NCBI GenBank assembly: GCA_003245575.1 | Contig: QKCR01000160.1 | Coordinates: 1 to 64,000 of the forward strand | DNA: 64,000 nucleotides | Direction of reading: 5' to 3' | DNA from: Alphaproteobacteria bacterium | Lineage (GTDB): Bacteria > Pseudomonadota > Alphaproteobacteria > Micavibrionales > Micavibrionaceae | In this document: in pieces, positions 9,004 through 16,904 of the stretch | Numbering within the stretch: position 1 is the first letter of the stretch | How the letters are laid out: every line of letters begins with the position of its first letter | Made by a program: the position numbers and the translations under genes | Notes under the pieces: generated by a model | Told to the model about the DNA's origin: nothing | The model's input: only the letters and a program-made list of their open reading frames with translations | The model's database searches: none

Positions 9004-9344
9004 GGTAATAGTCCTTTCCTTTTCCTGTTTTTGGAAAGGACTGCCAGATTCTTATTATTCTCTTATTCGGGGAATTTTTTGAACTGCCAGCCTTTCCGTT
9101 TCTCGGGCTGACAGTCTTGTGAACCTTAGCCCAATCTGCCTTTACCGCCCGCAAAATCCTTATTGACTTGGGATTCAAGTCGATAGGACGCCATCGGCGC
9201 AACCATGGTGGTCGCTGCGTTCAGGCTGGGGTTCCAGCAAATCTGTTGGTGGTTCAATTGATTTGTCATGCTTTCATGGAAACACAATTTTATATTGTGG
9301 TGCAATAGATAATTTTCAAATTTTGTAATTTTCTTTTTTGGCGC
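9004..9344. other. Non-coding stretch upstream of the GNAT array
   Basis: 341 bases between the first array gene and the GNAT-like gene at 9345-9881. It holds the hairpin at 9010-9042 and a possible 47-codon minus-strand frame at 9126-9269 (begins MTNQLNHQQICWNP, ends GGKGRLG) with only a weak ribosome site. I see no convincing promoter, tRNA or terminator. The promoter of the GNAT operon is expected here. Confidence 0.4.
9010..9042 (-). promoter_or_regulatory. Ribosome-site-sequestering hairpin in GNAT leader
   Basis: On the minus strand AGTCCTTTCC (9042-9033) can pair perfectly with GGAAAGGACT (9019-9010), loop of 13 bases. The 3' arm contains the likely Shine-Dalgarno GGAAAGGA, six bases before the ATG of 8527-9003. 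The loop carries ACAGGA. This geometry would hide the ribosome site until melted or bound. The pairing is seen; the regulatory role is inferred. Confidence 0.5.
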
Positions 9345-9881
9345 TTATGGCGGTGACATATTTGCAGCACAGGACAAAGGTTGCGTAACCCCTGTGTTTC
9401 CTTGTGTTTGAGCACTGTTATCATCTTGGGCGCTGACTGGAATTTCTCTAAAGATTGGGCCTTCTGCCAATCCGTATCTATAGGTTTCAAGTGCATCGTT
9501 CTTACTTTTTGCATAGGCAATCATTGCCAGTTTGAATTCATGAGTCAGTTTTGTCTCGGGAGTTAGGTCTCCATTTTCACTTAGCGCATCTTGATTTTCA
9601 GGGAGGGTCTCTTCATCGGCGACCTCTGCTTGTCTATATAAATAGGTTGGGATGAAGGGTTGTTTGATGTCTAAAATGGAGGGGGCATTTGGCCCTTTTA
9701 CTTTTGCGGTGATGAAGCCGACAGTTTTATTTCCCATTGTGGCGATAAGCGCAAAATGTTGGTCCGAATTTCTGGCGTGGTAGGAGAGGTCTGTTGCGCC
9801 GAACCCGCTATGGTCATTAAACATGCATTGGAGCATATTAATATCGCCCCAAGTCATTGGCCGGAATGATATTTTATCCAT
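9345..9881 (-). CDS. GNAT-like protein of uncertain activity
   Basis: A 178-residue protein whose first ~70 residues look like the N-terminal half of a GNAT fold (ISFRPMTWGDINMLQCMFND, then FALIATMGNKTVGFITAKV), but I find no acetyl-CoA loop like those of the neighbouring genes. The middle is acidic and the C-terminus Ser/Gln/Asn-rich. The start has a good ribosome site (AACAGGGAAAAATGG), the same motif as in the GNAT array. It may be a degenerate sixth array member or a structural relative. It is divergent from rimO. Confidence 0.55.
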   Translation of the reverse strand: MDKISFRPMTWGDINMLQCMFNDHSGFGATDLSYHARNSDQHFALIATMGNKTVGFITAKVKGPNAPSILDIKQPFIPTYLYRQAEVADEETLPENQDALSENGDLTPETKLTHEFKLAMIAYAKSKNDALETYRYGLAEGPIFREIPVSAQDDNSAQTQGNTGVTQPLSCAANMSPP

Positions 9882-10019
9882 TTTTCCCTGTTCAACTGCC
9901 TTGTGTCATGCAGTTCATTTATCGAATCAGGATACTCCAATTTCAAAGGTTTTTGCAGGGGGTAGTCGTGCACTGCAAAATCTTTGCACTCTTTAATTAT
10001 TTCAGATATAACCGCGCTC

Positions 10020-11366
10020 ATGACCGGATCTAGTAAAAAGCTCTCTTCCCCAAAAATCGGGGTTGTGTCCTTGGGGTGCCCTAAGGCGCTTGTTGATTCT
10101 GAACGCATCATGACCCAGCTGCGCTCCGAAGGGTATCAATTTACAGATACTCATAAAGACGCCAACGTGGTTATTGTAAATACATGTGGGTTTCTGGATT
10201 CTGCAAAAGAAGAATCTCTGGCCGCGATTGGACAAGCCATGACCGATAATGGTCGGGTTATCGTGACAGGATGTATGGGCGGTGAGCCTGAGAAAATTAC
10301 CGAGCGGTATCCGAATATTTTGGCTGTAACGGGTGCTCACCAATATGAGCAGGTTGTGGAAGCCGTACATGATGCAGTCCCACCTGTGCATGATCCGTTT
10401 ATGGATTTGGTGCCTGAAGGTGGTTTGAAACTTACGCCTCGCCATTATGCCTACTTGAAAATTTCTGAAGGGTGCAATAACCGCTGTACGTTTTGCATTA
10501 TTCCGTCTTTGCGCGGTGATTTGGTTTCCCGCCCTATTCACCATGTGTTGTTTGAAGCTGAAAAGCTGGTGAATGCAGGAGTTAAGGAACTTCTTGTTAT
10601 TTCTCAGGATACGAGTGCGTACGGAATTGATACCAAATACGCCGAATATCCGTGGAAGGGCCAACGCCGTAAGACAAAATTCTACGATTTGTGCGATGCT
10701 CTGGGTGATATGGGCGTTTGGGTACGTTTGCATTACGTGTACCCGTACCCGCATGTTGATGAGGTCATTCCTTTGATGGCGGAAGGCAAAATCTTGCCAT
10801 ATCTGGATATTCCATTCCAGCACGCGTCACCAAAAGTTTTGAAAGCCATGAAGCGCCCGGGTAATCAGGAAAAAACCCTTGATCGCATTAAAGCATGGCG
10901 TGAGATCTGTCCTGAACTCACTTTACGTTCCAGTTTTATCGTCGGATTCCCCGGAGAAACCGAAGATGATTTCGAATATATGCTCGAGTGGATGCAAGAG
11001 GCGCAGATCGACCGTGCGGGTTGCTTTAAGTACGAAAATGTTGAGGGAGCTGTTTCCAGAGGACTGGATGAACATGTCCCTGAGGAAGTTAAACAGGAAC
11101 GTTTTGAGCGGTTTATGGAGATTCAGCGCCAGATTTCCGAAGAGAAATCCCAAGCAAAAATCGGTTCGGTGATCCCTGTTATCATTGATGAGGTCGATGG
11201 TGAGGGTGGCGCAGATGGTCGCTCTATGGGAGATGCGCCTGAAATTGACGGTAAAGTCTTGTTGCGAGATGCCGAAGATTTCAAAGAAGGCGATATTGTT
11301 ATGGTCGAGATTGAAGATGCAGATGATTATGATCTGTACGGTGTTCCTGCCGAGTTCAATCCGTAG
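10020..11366 (+). CDS. rimO: Ribosomal protein S12 methylthiotransferase
   Basis: Radical-SAM methylthiotransferase that modifies an aspartate of ribosomal protein S12. Domains in order: UPF0004 N-terminal domain with cysteines in SLGCPKA, VNTCGF and TGCMGG (auxiliary cluster); the radical SAM CxxxCxxC in [13 protein letters not shown]; and a C-terminal TRAM domain. The sequence [10 protein letters not shown] and about 449 residues fit RimO rather than MiaB. The start is the ATG at 10020 ([23 protein letters not shown]); upstream in-frame codons are probably not used. Single-gene unit, followed by the hairpin repeat at 11373-11458. Confidence 0.93.
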   Translation: MTGSSKKLSSPKIGVVSLGCPKALVDSERIMTQLRSEGYQFTDTHKDANVVIVNTCGFLDSAKEESLAAIGQAMTDNGRVIVTGCMGGEPEKITERYPNILAVTGAHQYEQVVEAVHDAVPPVHDPFMDLVPEGGLKLTPRHYAYLKISEGCNNRCTFCIIPSLRGDLVSRPIHHVLFEAEKLVNAGVKELLVISQDTSAYGIDTKYAEYPWKGQRRKTKFYDLCDALGDMGVWVRLHYVYPYPHVDEVIPLMAEGKILPYLDIPFQHASPKVLKAMKRPGNQEKTLDRIKAWREICPELTLRSSFIVGFPGETEDDFEYMLEWMQEAQIDRAGCFKYENVEGAVSRGLDEHVPEEVKQERFERFMEIQRQISEEKSQAKIGSVIPVIIDEVDGEGGADGRSMGDAPEIDGKVLLRDAEDFKEGDIVMVEIEDADDYDLYGVPAEFNP

Positions 11367-11372
11367 AGCTTT

Positions 11373-11458
11373 ATGCGTTTCACTTGAGTGTCGTCACTTT
11401 GTCGCTAGCGTACTCCTTGTACGCGGCGCTCCTTGTTCCTAACTCAATTAAAACGTAT
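11373..11458. repeat. Long hairpin repeat / bidirectional terminator
   Basis: Nested inverted repeat between the convergent rimO and atp12: outer arms ATGCGTTT (11373-11380) and AAACGTAT (11451-11458), middle arms TTGAGT and ACTCAA, inner core GCGTAC-TCCTT-GTACGC. Its place suggests termination for both genes. Copies with a related GTAC-N5/6-GTAC core lie at 24605-24682 and 34568-34647. Confidence 0.65.
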
Positions 11459-11464
11459 TTTGCT

Positions 11465-12169
11465 TTATAGAAGGCTTAGGAATAAGCGGGCGTTCTCTAG
11501 CTCTGATTTTAGGATTTTACGTTTGCGCTCCTGATCGGGACTAATCCCATATTGCTCGGCTAGATAGATTTCATCCTTCAACAAATCTTCGGCCAAAGCG
11601 GCTTCGAATATTTCTTCGGGGGTAAATGCGCCCTCCAAGAAGGCGAGTGCCATCAGAAGTGAACCAGTCGCCGTTGTTATCAGGTAGAGAGTGCCGAATT
11701 TTAAATCATTCAAGGCGTTGATATGTTTTTTAATGATTCCTCTTGTTTCTACAGGTTGTTTGAGAGCGCTGAGGCCTGTTGTCGTCTCAATATTAATTGC
11801 GAAACGGGATTTATTCCACTCAAGAATGGGAGTCCATTTTGTGCGTTGTTGTTCTGCGTAAATTTTAGGTTCTTCCGCATAGTAACAAACCATATCTGTA
11901 TCGAGATAGTCTAGAATTTCATCTTCGAATGTCGCGCGGTTTGGTGTTACGCGGTCGATCACGGTCATCATCATTTGCGTAACGGGCATTGAATCGGGCC
12001 AAATAGTTTCTTGTTGTCCGGCCCATTCCTGCATCATATGAGTGGCAATGTTTTCAGTTGGTACCAGACAGTCTGCTTTCATCGGAGTTAGGATTTTCTT
12101 TCCGTCAAGCAGGATGAGATAGCCGTCATCGCTTTGCGAAGTTGTGACTGTTTTATAGAATTTTTTCAT
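11465..12169 (-). CDS. ATP12 family F1-ATPase assembly chaperone
   Basis: Assembly chaperone related to mitochondrial Atp12, which binds the F1 alpha subunit; characteristic of alphaproteobacteria. Recognisable features are FYKTVTTSQSDDGYLILLDG at the start, KTKIL-like LDGKKILTP, the conserved MPVTQMMMTVIDRV and LDYLDTDMVCYYAEEP, and a helical C-terminus. I chose the ATG at 12169 (234 aa), three bases after the AsmA-like gene's stop; an upstream in-frame ATG at 12202 would overlap that gene. Last gene of the rluC operon. Confidence 0.9.
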   Translation of the reverse strand: MKKFYKTVTTSQSDDGYLILLDGKKILTPMKADCLVPTENIATHMMQEWAGQQETIWPDSMPVTQMMMTVIDRVTPNRATFEDEILDYLDTDMVCYYAEEPKIYAEQQRTKWTPILEWNKSRFAINIETTTGLSALKQPVETRGIIKKHINALNDLKFGTLYLITTATGSLLMALAFLEGAFTPEEIFEAALAEDLLKDEIYLAEQYGISPDQERKRKILKSELENARLFLSLL

Positions 12170-12171
12170 GA

Positions 12172-12936
12172 TTATAGACCGTACCGTGTCAATTCTTTGC
12201 ACATTGTTTCGAGATCTGATTTTTCAACATCAGAGGTCGCAATCGCTGTGAACACATAACCGGTAAAGTTCATCATGGTATATCTGTTTTCAGCAGGCAG
12301 TGACGTACATTTTTTTCCATCACGTTCAATGGACAGATTTATCAACGAGGCATTGTCTGTCACGTATGGGGAGAAAATTCCCGTGAGCTTCGTTACGCCG
12401 ATTTCAAGAGTAAAAGGGTTTTCTTTTCCAAAGCTGAAAGATGGGGGGATAGATTTTGATGCTTGTACCATGTCCACGGTCATAGACATCGGGACGTTAT
12501 TATACTTGCCGACAACTTTGTAGTATGGCGTTGCATCAGATGGTGTTTCGATGCTGCCGCTATCAATCACAGTATATTCATTCATTAGTTTGCCTTTTTG
12601 AATGGTCATATTTGTGATCGAGAAATCTTTTATTCTTCTGCTTTTTGCCAAGAGGTCAAAGAGGCCGAAAGATAAATTAATATGATCGGCATGAATATCC
12701 CCGTCTTGCCCATCATAAGAAACAAGAAAATTTTCGACTTCAATTGTTAGGTCAGGAAATATATTGAAAGCCAAAAGTTTTCCGAATTGGACGACGCCGC
12801 CTGTTGATTGTGAAAAGGCGTTTTCAAGACTGGATTTTTGTGTGTCTCCTGTCCCGCTAATTAGTTTCAGGCCGCCAATAAAGATACAGCACAGGATGAT
12901 GATTGTCAGAAGCAGGCGGATAATCCATTTTTTCAT
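12172..12936 (-). CDS. AsmA-like single-pass membrane protein
   Basis: A 254-residue protein with one N-terminal membrane helix (WIIRLLLTIIILCCIFIGG) and a periplasmic part whose beta-rich pattern (DGDIHADHINLSFGLFDLL, then IKDFSITNMTIQKGKL) resembles the AsmA/DUF748 N-terminal repeat found in envelope lipid-transport proteins. It is much shorter than full AsmA. In many alphaproteobacteria a HAD hydrolase occupies this position between rluC and atp12, so this is a local substitution. Function beyond envelope location is unknown. Confidence 0.6.
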   Translation of the reverse strand: MKKWIIRLLLTIIILCCIFIGGLKLISGTGDTQKSSLENAFSQSTGGVVQFGKLLAFNIFPDLTIEVENFLVSYDGQDGDIHADHINLSFGLFDLLAKSRRIKDFSITNMTIQKGKLMNEYTVIDSGSIETPSDATPYYKVVGKYNNVPMSMTVDMVQASKSIPPSFSFGKENPFTLEIGVTKLTGIFSPYVTDNASLINLSIERDGKKCTSLPAENRYTMMNFTGYVFTAIATSDVEKSDLETMCKELTRYGL

Positions 12937-12948
12937 CTTGGAACTCGT

Positions 12949-13971
12949 CTATTTTTTGTCAGGCTTGATGGGTTTTAGGTCTTTGGGGATGATAGCAGCA
13001 AATGGGTCGTCGTCATAGTCCGGATTGAAGCCTAATTTTTCCCATGTGCCGCGCAAATCCTCTGCCAAAGGGGCTTTGATGTCCATGATTTCGCTTGTAT
13101 TGGGGTGGCGGAACATGAGGCGTGCTGCGTGTAAATGAAGACGTCCATTGAGGTCATGAGTGTCAATTGTTTCACCAGAGCAGTCATATTTTTCATCACC
13201 CAAAATCGGGCAACCCAAAATATCTGCCGTGTGGATGCGAATTTGGTGCATGCGGCCTGTGCGAGGCCAGAAGGCAACGAAGGCGGCTTTATTATCTTTG
13301 GTGCGTTCAATGACGCGGTACATGGTCTTAGAGGCTTTGCCGTTTTCATTATCAATCACCATGGCTTCTTTACGTTTGCCTTGCGTGCCCTTGGCGATTG
13401 CACCTTCGATTTCACCCTGGTCTTTTTGAGGCGCGGGTGAGACGATAGCCCAATAGATTTTCTTGATGTCACGATTAACGAAAATGTCACCCATATCGCG
13501 GGTCATTGCAAGGGATCGACCGCAGACCAGAATGCCTGATGTGTCCCGGTCCAAGCGGTGCACAAGACGTGGTTGGACGCCTTTAAGATTGCGGAGCTCT
13601 GCCAACATTCCGTCAATATGACGGGTGATATTCGGGCCGCCCTGAACGGCTAGGCCATAGGGTTTATTGAGGATCAGAAGTTTTCCGTCATCATAAAGCG
13701 TGATGGATTCAAGGAATTCTTTGTCCCCATCTTTGGGGCGGAATGTGAGTTGTGTGGTTTTCTTTTCCGCCGGAGGAAGGCGTACATCTTGGCCTGCTTC
13801 GAGGCGGGTTTCAGCTTTTGCGCGTTTACCATCCACGCGGACTTGACCCGTGCGCAGCATTTTTTGAATGAGTGCGTAGGGTGTTTTAGGCAATTTCTTT
13901 TTCAGCCAGCGGTCAAGGCGTTGTCCGTCAGCATCATCTTCAACTGTTAAGTGGGTGATTTCGTGGTTCAT
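12949..13971 (-). CDS. RluA-family 23S rRNA pseudouridine synthase, RluC-type
   Basis: Isomerises uridines in 23S rRNA. It has an N-terminal S4 RNA-binding domain (RLDRWLKKKLP to VRVDGKRAKAETRLEAG) and the catalytic motif RLVHRLDRDTSGILV with the essential aspartate in RLDRDTSG. Length 340 aa and gene context (after crcB, before atp12) match RluC of alphaproteobacteria; the exact target uridines cannot be told. It starts 11 bases after crcB. Confidence 0.88.
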   Translation of the reverse strand: MNHEITHLTVEDDADGQRLDRWLKKKLPKTPYALIQKMLRTGQVRVDGKRAKAETRLEAGQDVRLPPAEKKTTQLTFRPKDGDKEFLESITLYDDGKLLILNKPYGLAVQGGPNITRHIDGMLAELRNLKGVQPRLVHRLDRDTSGILVCGRSLAMTRDMGDIFVNRDIKKIYWAIVSPAPQKDQGEIEGAIAKGTQGKRKEAMVIDNENGKASKTMYRVIERTKDNKAAFVAFWPRTGRMHQIRIHTADILGCPILGDEKYDCSGETIDTHDLNGRLHLHAARLMFRHPNTSEIMDIKAPLAEDLRGTWEKLGFNPDYDDDPFAAIIPKDLKPIKPDKK

Positions 13972-13981
13972 GTTTTAAGGC

Positions 13982-14374
13982 TTAAATCTGTGCGATCTGA
14001 CGGATGAACCACAGTCCAGCCATTGTTGCGGAGAGTGAGACGGCGAATGAGGCCACAACATAAAGGATTGCTTGGGTCGTTGCGCCTTTTTCAAACAGCA
14101 ATATTGTGTCCAGAGAAAAAGAGGAGAAGGTGGTAAAGCCGCCCAGAACGCCGACAACCAAGAGGAGGCGCATTTCTTGGGTCCAGTTGGCAAAATGAGC
14201 AAAGCAACCGGCTAGAATGCCGATCAAGAGAGAGCCTAGGATATTGGCGGTGAGTGTTCCATAGGGGAAGTCAGGGCCGATGAGTTTGAGGGACGCCATA
14301 TTCACGCCATGACGTGCCATTGCGCCGATAGCGCCGCCGAGGCCAACCAGTAGGAAATGGATCAGTGTAATCAT
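13982..14374 (-). CDS. crcB: Fluoride ion channel CrcB/Fluc
   Basis: Small dual-topology fluoride export channel (130 aa, four membrane helices). Family motifs are visible: GGAIGAMARH near the start, PYGTLTANILGSLLIG, and GVLGGFTTFSSFSLDT with the polar track that lines the pore. The start codon overlaps the stop of the P-loop protein by four bases (ATGA), so they are translationally coupled. Confidence 0.95.
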   Translation of the reverse strand: MITLIHFLLVGLGGAIGAMARHGVNMASLKLIGPDFPYGTLTANILGSLLIGILAGCFAHFANWTQEMRLLLVVGVLGGFTTFSSFSLDTILLFEKGATTQAILYVVASFAVSLSATMAGLWFIRQIAQI

Positions 14375-14958
14375 GCGGCTTTCTTCCCGAATTTTAGGGT
14401 CAGTTCTTGAGCCAAGTTATAACATGATTTTTCAAAATCGGACATATTCAATCCGTCATTTGTGATTTCGTAAAAATGCGGTGTCAGAGCACGGTAATCT
14501 TCTATTAGGGCTGAAATTTTTTGTGCGCGGTCTTCCAGATAGGTCATGGGGGTATGGCGACCTTCGATAATGCTGCGTTGATCGACATGGCGTTGTGCAA
14601 TCGTGATGGGTGTTGCGATTGAGACCAGAATGATGGTGTAGCCGCTTTCTTTGGCGCGGTTCAGAATATCCAGATGGCTGGCTGCTGATCCGCCGTTATC
14701 AAAAAACAGAGATTGCTTCTGGGCAATCAAGCTTTCGAGTATTTGATAGCCCTTTTCCCGTGCGGGGAGTTCAAACATCTCAAAGGCTTTAATTTTGTCT
14801 GGTTCTGCTTGGTAGTCAGGCATGGCCTGCATGACTTGGTCAAAACCGAGGAGATATGGTTTATCCGCTCTGCCCCAATTGGCTTCAAGGATATTCAGGA
14901 AGGTTGTTTTGCCTGCACCAGGAATGCCCAGCATATGAAGAAAAATTGGTTGGGTCAT
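14371..14958 (-). CDS. P-loop kinase-like ATPase
   Basis: A 195-residue P-loop protein with Walker A MLGIPGAGKTTFLNILE at the N-terminus and LGFDQVMQAMPDYQ following, an arrangement seen in small kinases and zeta-toxin-like phosphotransferases. No antitoxin is adjacent, so a toxin role is unsupported. It is coupled by four-base overlaps to both NUDIX (upstream) and crcB (downstream). Substrate unknown. Confidence 0.65.
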   Translation of the reverse strand: MTQPIFLHMLGIPGAGKTTFLNILEANWGRADKPYLLGFDQVMQAMPDYQAEPDKIKAFEMFELPAREKGYQILESLIAQKQSLFFDNGGSAASHLDILNRAKESGYTIILVSIATPITIAQRHVDQRSIIEGRHTPMTYLEDRAQKISALIEDYRALTPHFYEITNDGLNMSDFEKSCYNLAQELTLKFGKKAA

Positions 14959-15518
14959 TTTTTAAGCGTTTTTAGTTTGTCTATCATGCGCAGCATGTGG
15001 AGATCATTGTTCGTTAAATCGACGGCTTCGTTTATTGAGCACCATTTTAGAGCGTTTGACTCGTGACTTACAAAAAATTCTGTTGGTGTTGTTTCTTTTA
15101 AGCGAAATAAAAATGCTATGTCCAGATGATTATGTTCTGGCTCATTGCGCTTCTTGTTCTCAGGAATTGTATGAATATCCAGATCAAATATTTCTTGAGT
15201 GTAGAATTCTATTTGATTTTCCGAGTAGCCAGACTCCTCGCATGTTTCTCTGAATGCGACACGTCTAATGTCTTCATCGCCATCTGCGTGCCCTCCGAAG
15301 CAGAGCCATCTATCGAGAGTTTTGTGATGATTTAGGAGAATGCTGTTTGTATCCGGATTTACAAGCAAACCTGACCCTGTGATATGTCCCGGAGTAAAGC
15401 AAGTTCTATAAAAAGCATCTTCTTTTGTCTCCATAAGCTCGATCATCGGAGAAATGAAGCAAGCTTCTTCGTCTGACGCGGAATAGGTCTTGATGTCGTG
15501 AATAAGTTGGCTACGCAT
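14955..15518 (-). CDS. NUDIX hydrolase
   Basis: Hydrolyses a nucleoside diphosphate linked to another group. The full NUDIX box is present: GHADGDE-N7-RETCEESGY, i.e. GX5EX7REUXEEXGU, within ~187 residues. The region before it (GLLVNPDTNSILLNHH, WLCFGGH) fits NUDIX enzymes of the housecleaning type. It overlaps rarA by eight bases and the next gene by four. Substrate unknown. Confidence 0.85.
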   Translation of the reverse strand: MRSQLIHDIKTYSASDEEACFISPMIELMETKEDAFYRTCFTPGHITGSGLLVNPDTNSILLNHHKTLDRWLCFGGHADGDEDIRRVAFRETCEESGYSENQIEFYTQEIFDLDIHTIPENKKRNEPEHNHLDIAFLFRLKETTPTEFFVSHESNALKWCSINEAVDLTNNDLHMLRMIDKLKTLKK

Positions 15519-16824
15519 TTTTTTCTTTTCTCAATTTATCCCAGTAGGCGAGGCGTTTGTTGATCTCGCGCTCGAAGCCGCGTTCGGGTGGTGCGTAATA
15601 ATTTTGGCGGTCCATTTCCTCGGGAAAGTAATCCTGACCTGAGAATGCATCCTCTGCATCGTGGTCGTACTGGTATCCTGTACCATATCCTTGTTGCTTC
15701 ATGAGCTTGGTCGGGGCGTTGAGGATATGTTTGGGTGGCATGAGTGAGCCGTATTCTGCGGCGGATTTTCTGGCGGCTTTATAGGCGACATAGTTGCCGT
15801 TTGATTTTGGAGCTGTTGCCAGATAGATCAAGGCTTCGGAGAGGGCCAGTTCGCCTTCGGGTGAGCCGAGTTTTTCGTAGGTGTCCCAAGCGGCCAAGCA
15901 GATCGGCATGGCTTGCGGGTCGGCAAGTCCTATGTCTTCGACGGCCATTCTGACCATGCGGCGTGCGATATAGCGCGGGTCTTCGCCGCCATCGAGCATT
16001 CTTGAAAACCAATAGAGGGCTGCTTGTACGTCTGAACCGCGTACGGATTTATGCAGAGCAGAGATCAGATTGTAATGTGCGTCGTCCCCTTTATCGTAGA
16101 GCGGTGCACGTTTTTGCACGAGGGTGAAGAGGGCTGTTTGATCCAGTTCCGTATTCTCAGGAGCTTGTGCAAAAATCTGTTCTGCGAGTGTCAAGAGATA
16201 CCGTCCGTCACCATCTGCCAGAGCTTTTAAGGAATCACGAGCTTCTACTGTTAGAGGCAGGTTTCTTCCCTCGTGTGTTTCTGCTTTTCCAAGAAGCAGC
16301 TCTAGGGCTGTATCATCTAAACGTTTTAGGACGAGGACTTGTGCGCGGGATAGAAGCGCGGCATTGAGTTCAAAAGACGGGTTTTCTGTTGTGGCGCCGA
16401 CTAATGTGATTGTGCCGTTTTCAACGACAGGCAGGAACGCATCTTGCTGCGATTTGTTGAAGCGGTGAATTTCGTCGACAAAGAGGAGTGTGCCTCTGCC
16501 TTGTGATTTTCTGAGTTTTGCTGCGTCAAAAACTTTCTTAAGGTCTGCAATGCCAGAAAAGATCGCGGATATTTGTTCGAAATGCAGATCGGTATGCTGG
16601 GCCAATATACGAGCCAGAGTGGTCTTGCCGCATCCGGGTGGTCCCCAGAAAATCAGGGACGGGATTTTTCCTGATTTTAAAATTCGGGTCAGAGGTGCAT
16701 TTTCGCCGACCAGATGATCTTGCCCGACAACGTCTTCGATTGTTTTCGGACGCAGCAAATCTGCCAAAGGACGGTTGAGGTCTTCTGTCTCTGATGATTG
16801 GTCTATTGCGAATAAATCGGGCAT
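15511..16824 (-). CDS. rarA: Replication-associated recombination protein A (RarA/MgsA ATPase)
   Basis: AAA+ ATPase acting at stalled replication forks. It shows Walker A FWGPPGCGKTTLARIL, Walker B TLLFVDEIHRFNKSQQD, the sensor GATTENPSFELN and the C-terminal tetramerisation region with EGELALSEALIYLATAPKSN, typical of the family (437 aa is the usual length). It leads the run rarA-NUDIX-kinase-crcB-rluC-asmA-like-atp12. Eighty bases separate it from degP upstream. Confidence 0.93.
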   Translation of the reverse strand: MPDLFAIDQSSETEDLNRPLADLLRPKTIEDVVGQDHLVGENAPLTRILKSGKIPSLIFWGPPGCGKTTLARILAQHTDLHFEQISAIFSGIADLKKVFDAAKLRKSQGRGTLLFVDEIHRFNKSQQDAFLPVVENGTITLVGATTENPSFELNAALLSRAQVLVLKRLDDTALELLLGKAETHEGRNLPLTVEARDSLKALADGDGRYLLTLAEQIFAQAPENTELDQTALFTLVQKRAPLYDKGDDAHYNLISALHKSVRGSDVQAALYWFSRMLDGGEDPRYIARRMVRMAVEDIGLADPQAMPICLAAWDTYEKLGSPEGELALSEALIYLATAPKSNGNYVAYKAARKSAAEYGSLMPPKHILNAPTKLMKQQGYGTGYQYDHDAEDAFSGQDYFPEEMDRQNYYAPPERGFEREINKRLAYWDKLRKEKNA

Positions 16825-16904
16825 GGGCAGACATTAGCTGTCTTTTGCTGAAAATTCCAGTGAAGAGTCGTATATTGCGCTGATATTCTTGAGTGTTCCG
16901 CGGG

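Noticed and set aside
9984-10019. Longer N-terminus for rimO
   Set aside because: The extra twelve residues do not fit the family, and the ATG at 10020 gives the normal start.
9854-10111. Minus-strand frame overlapping the start of rimO
   Set aside because: It overlaps the coding start of rimO and the start of the GNAT-like gene, has no ribosome site I can see, and shows no family features.
14371-14958. Zeta-type toxin of a toxin-antitoxin pair
   Set aside because: The P-loop fits, but no epsilon-like antitoxin is adjacent and the gene is embedded in a housekeeping operon.
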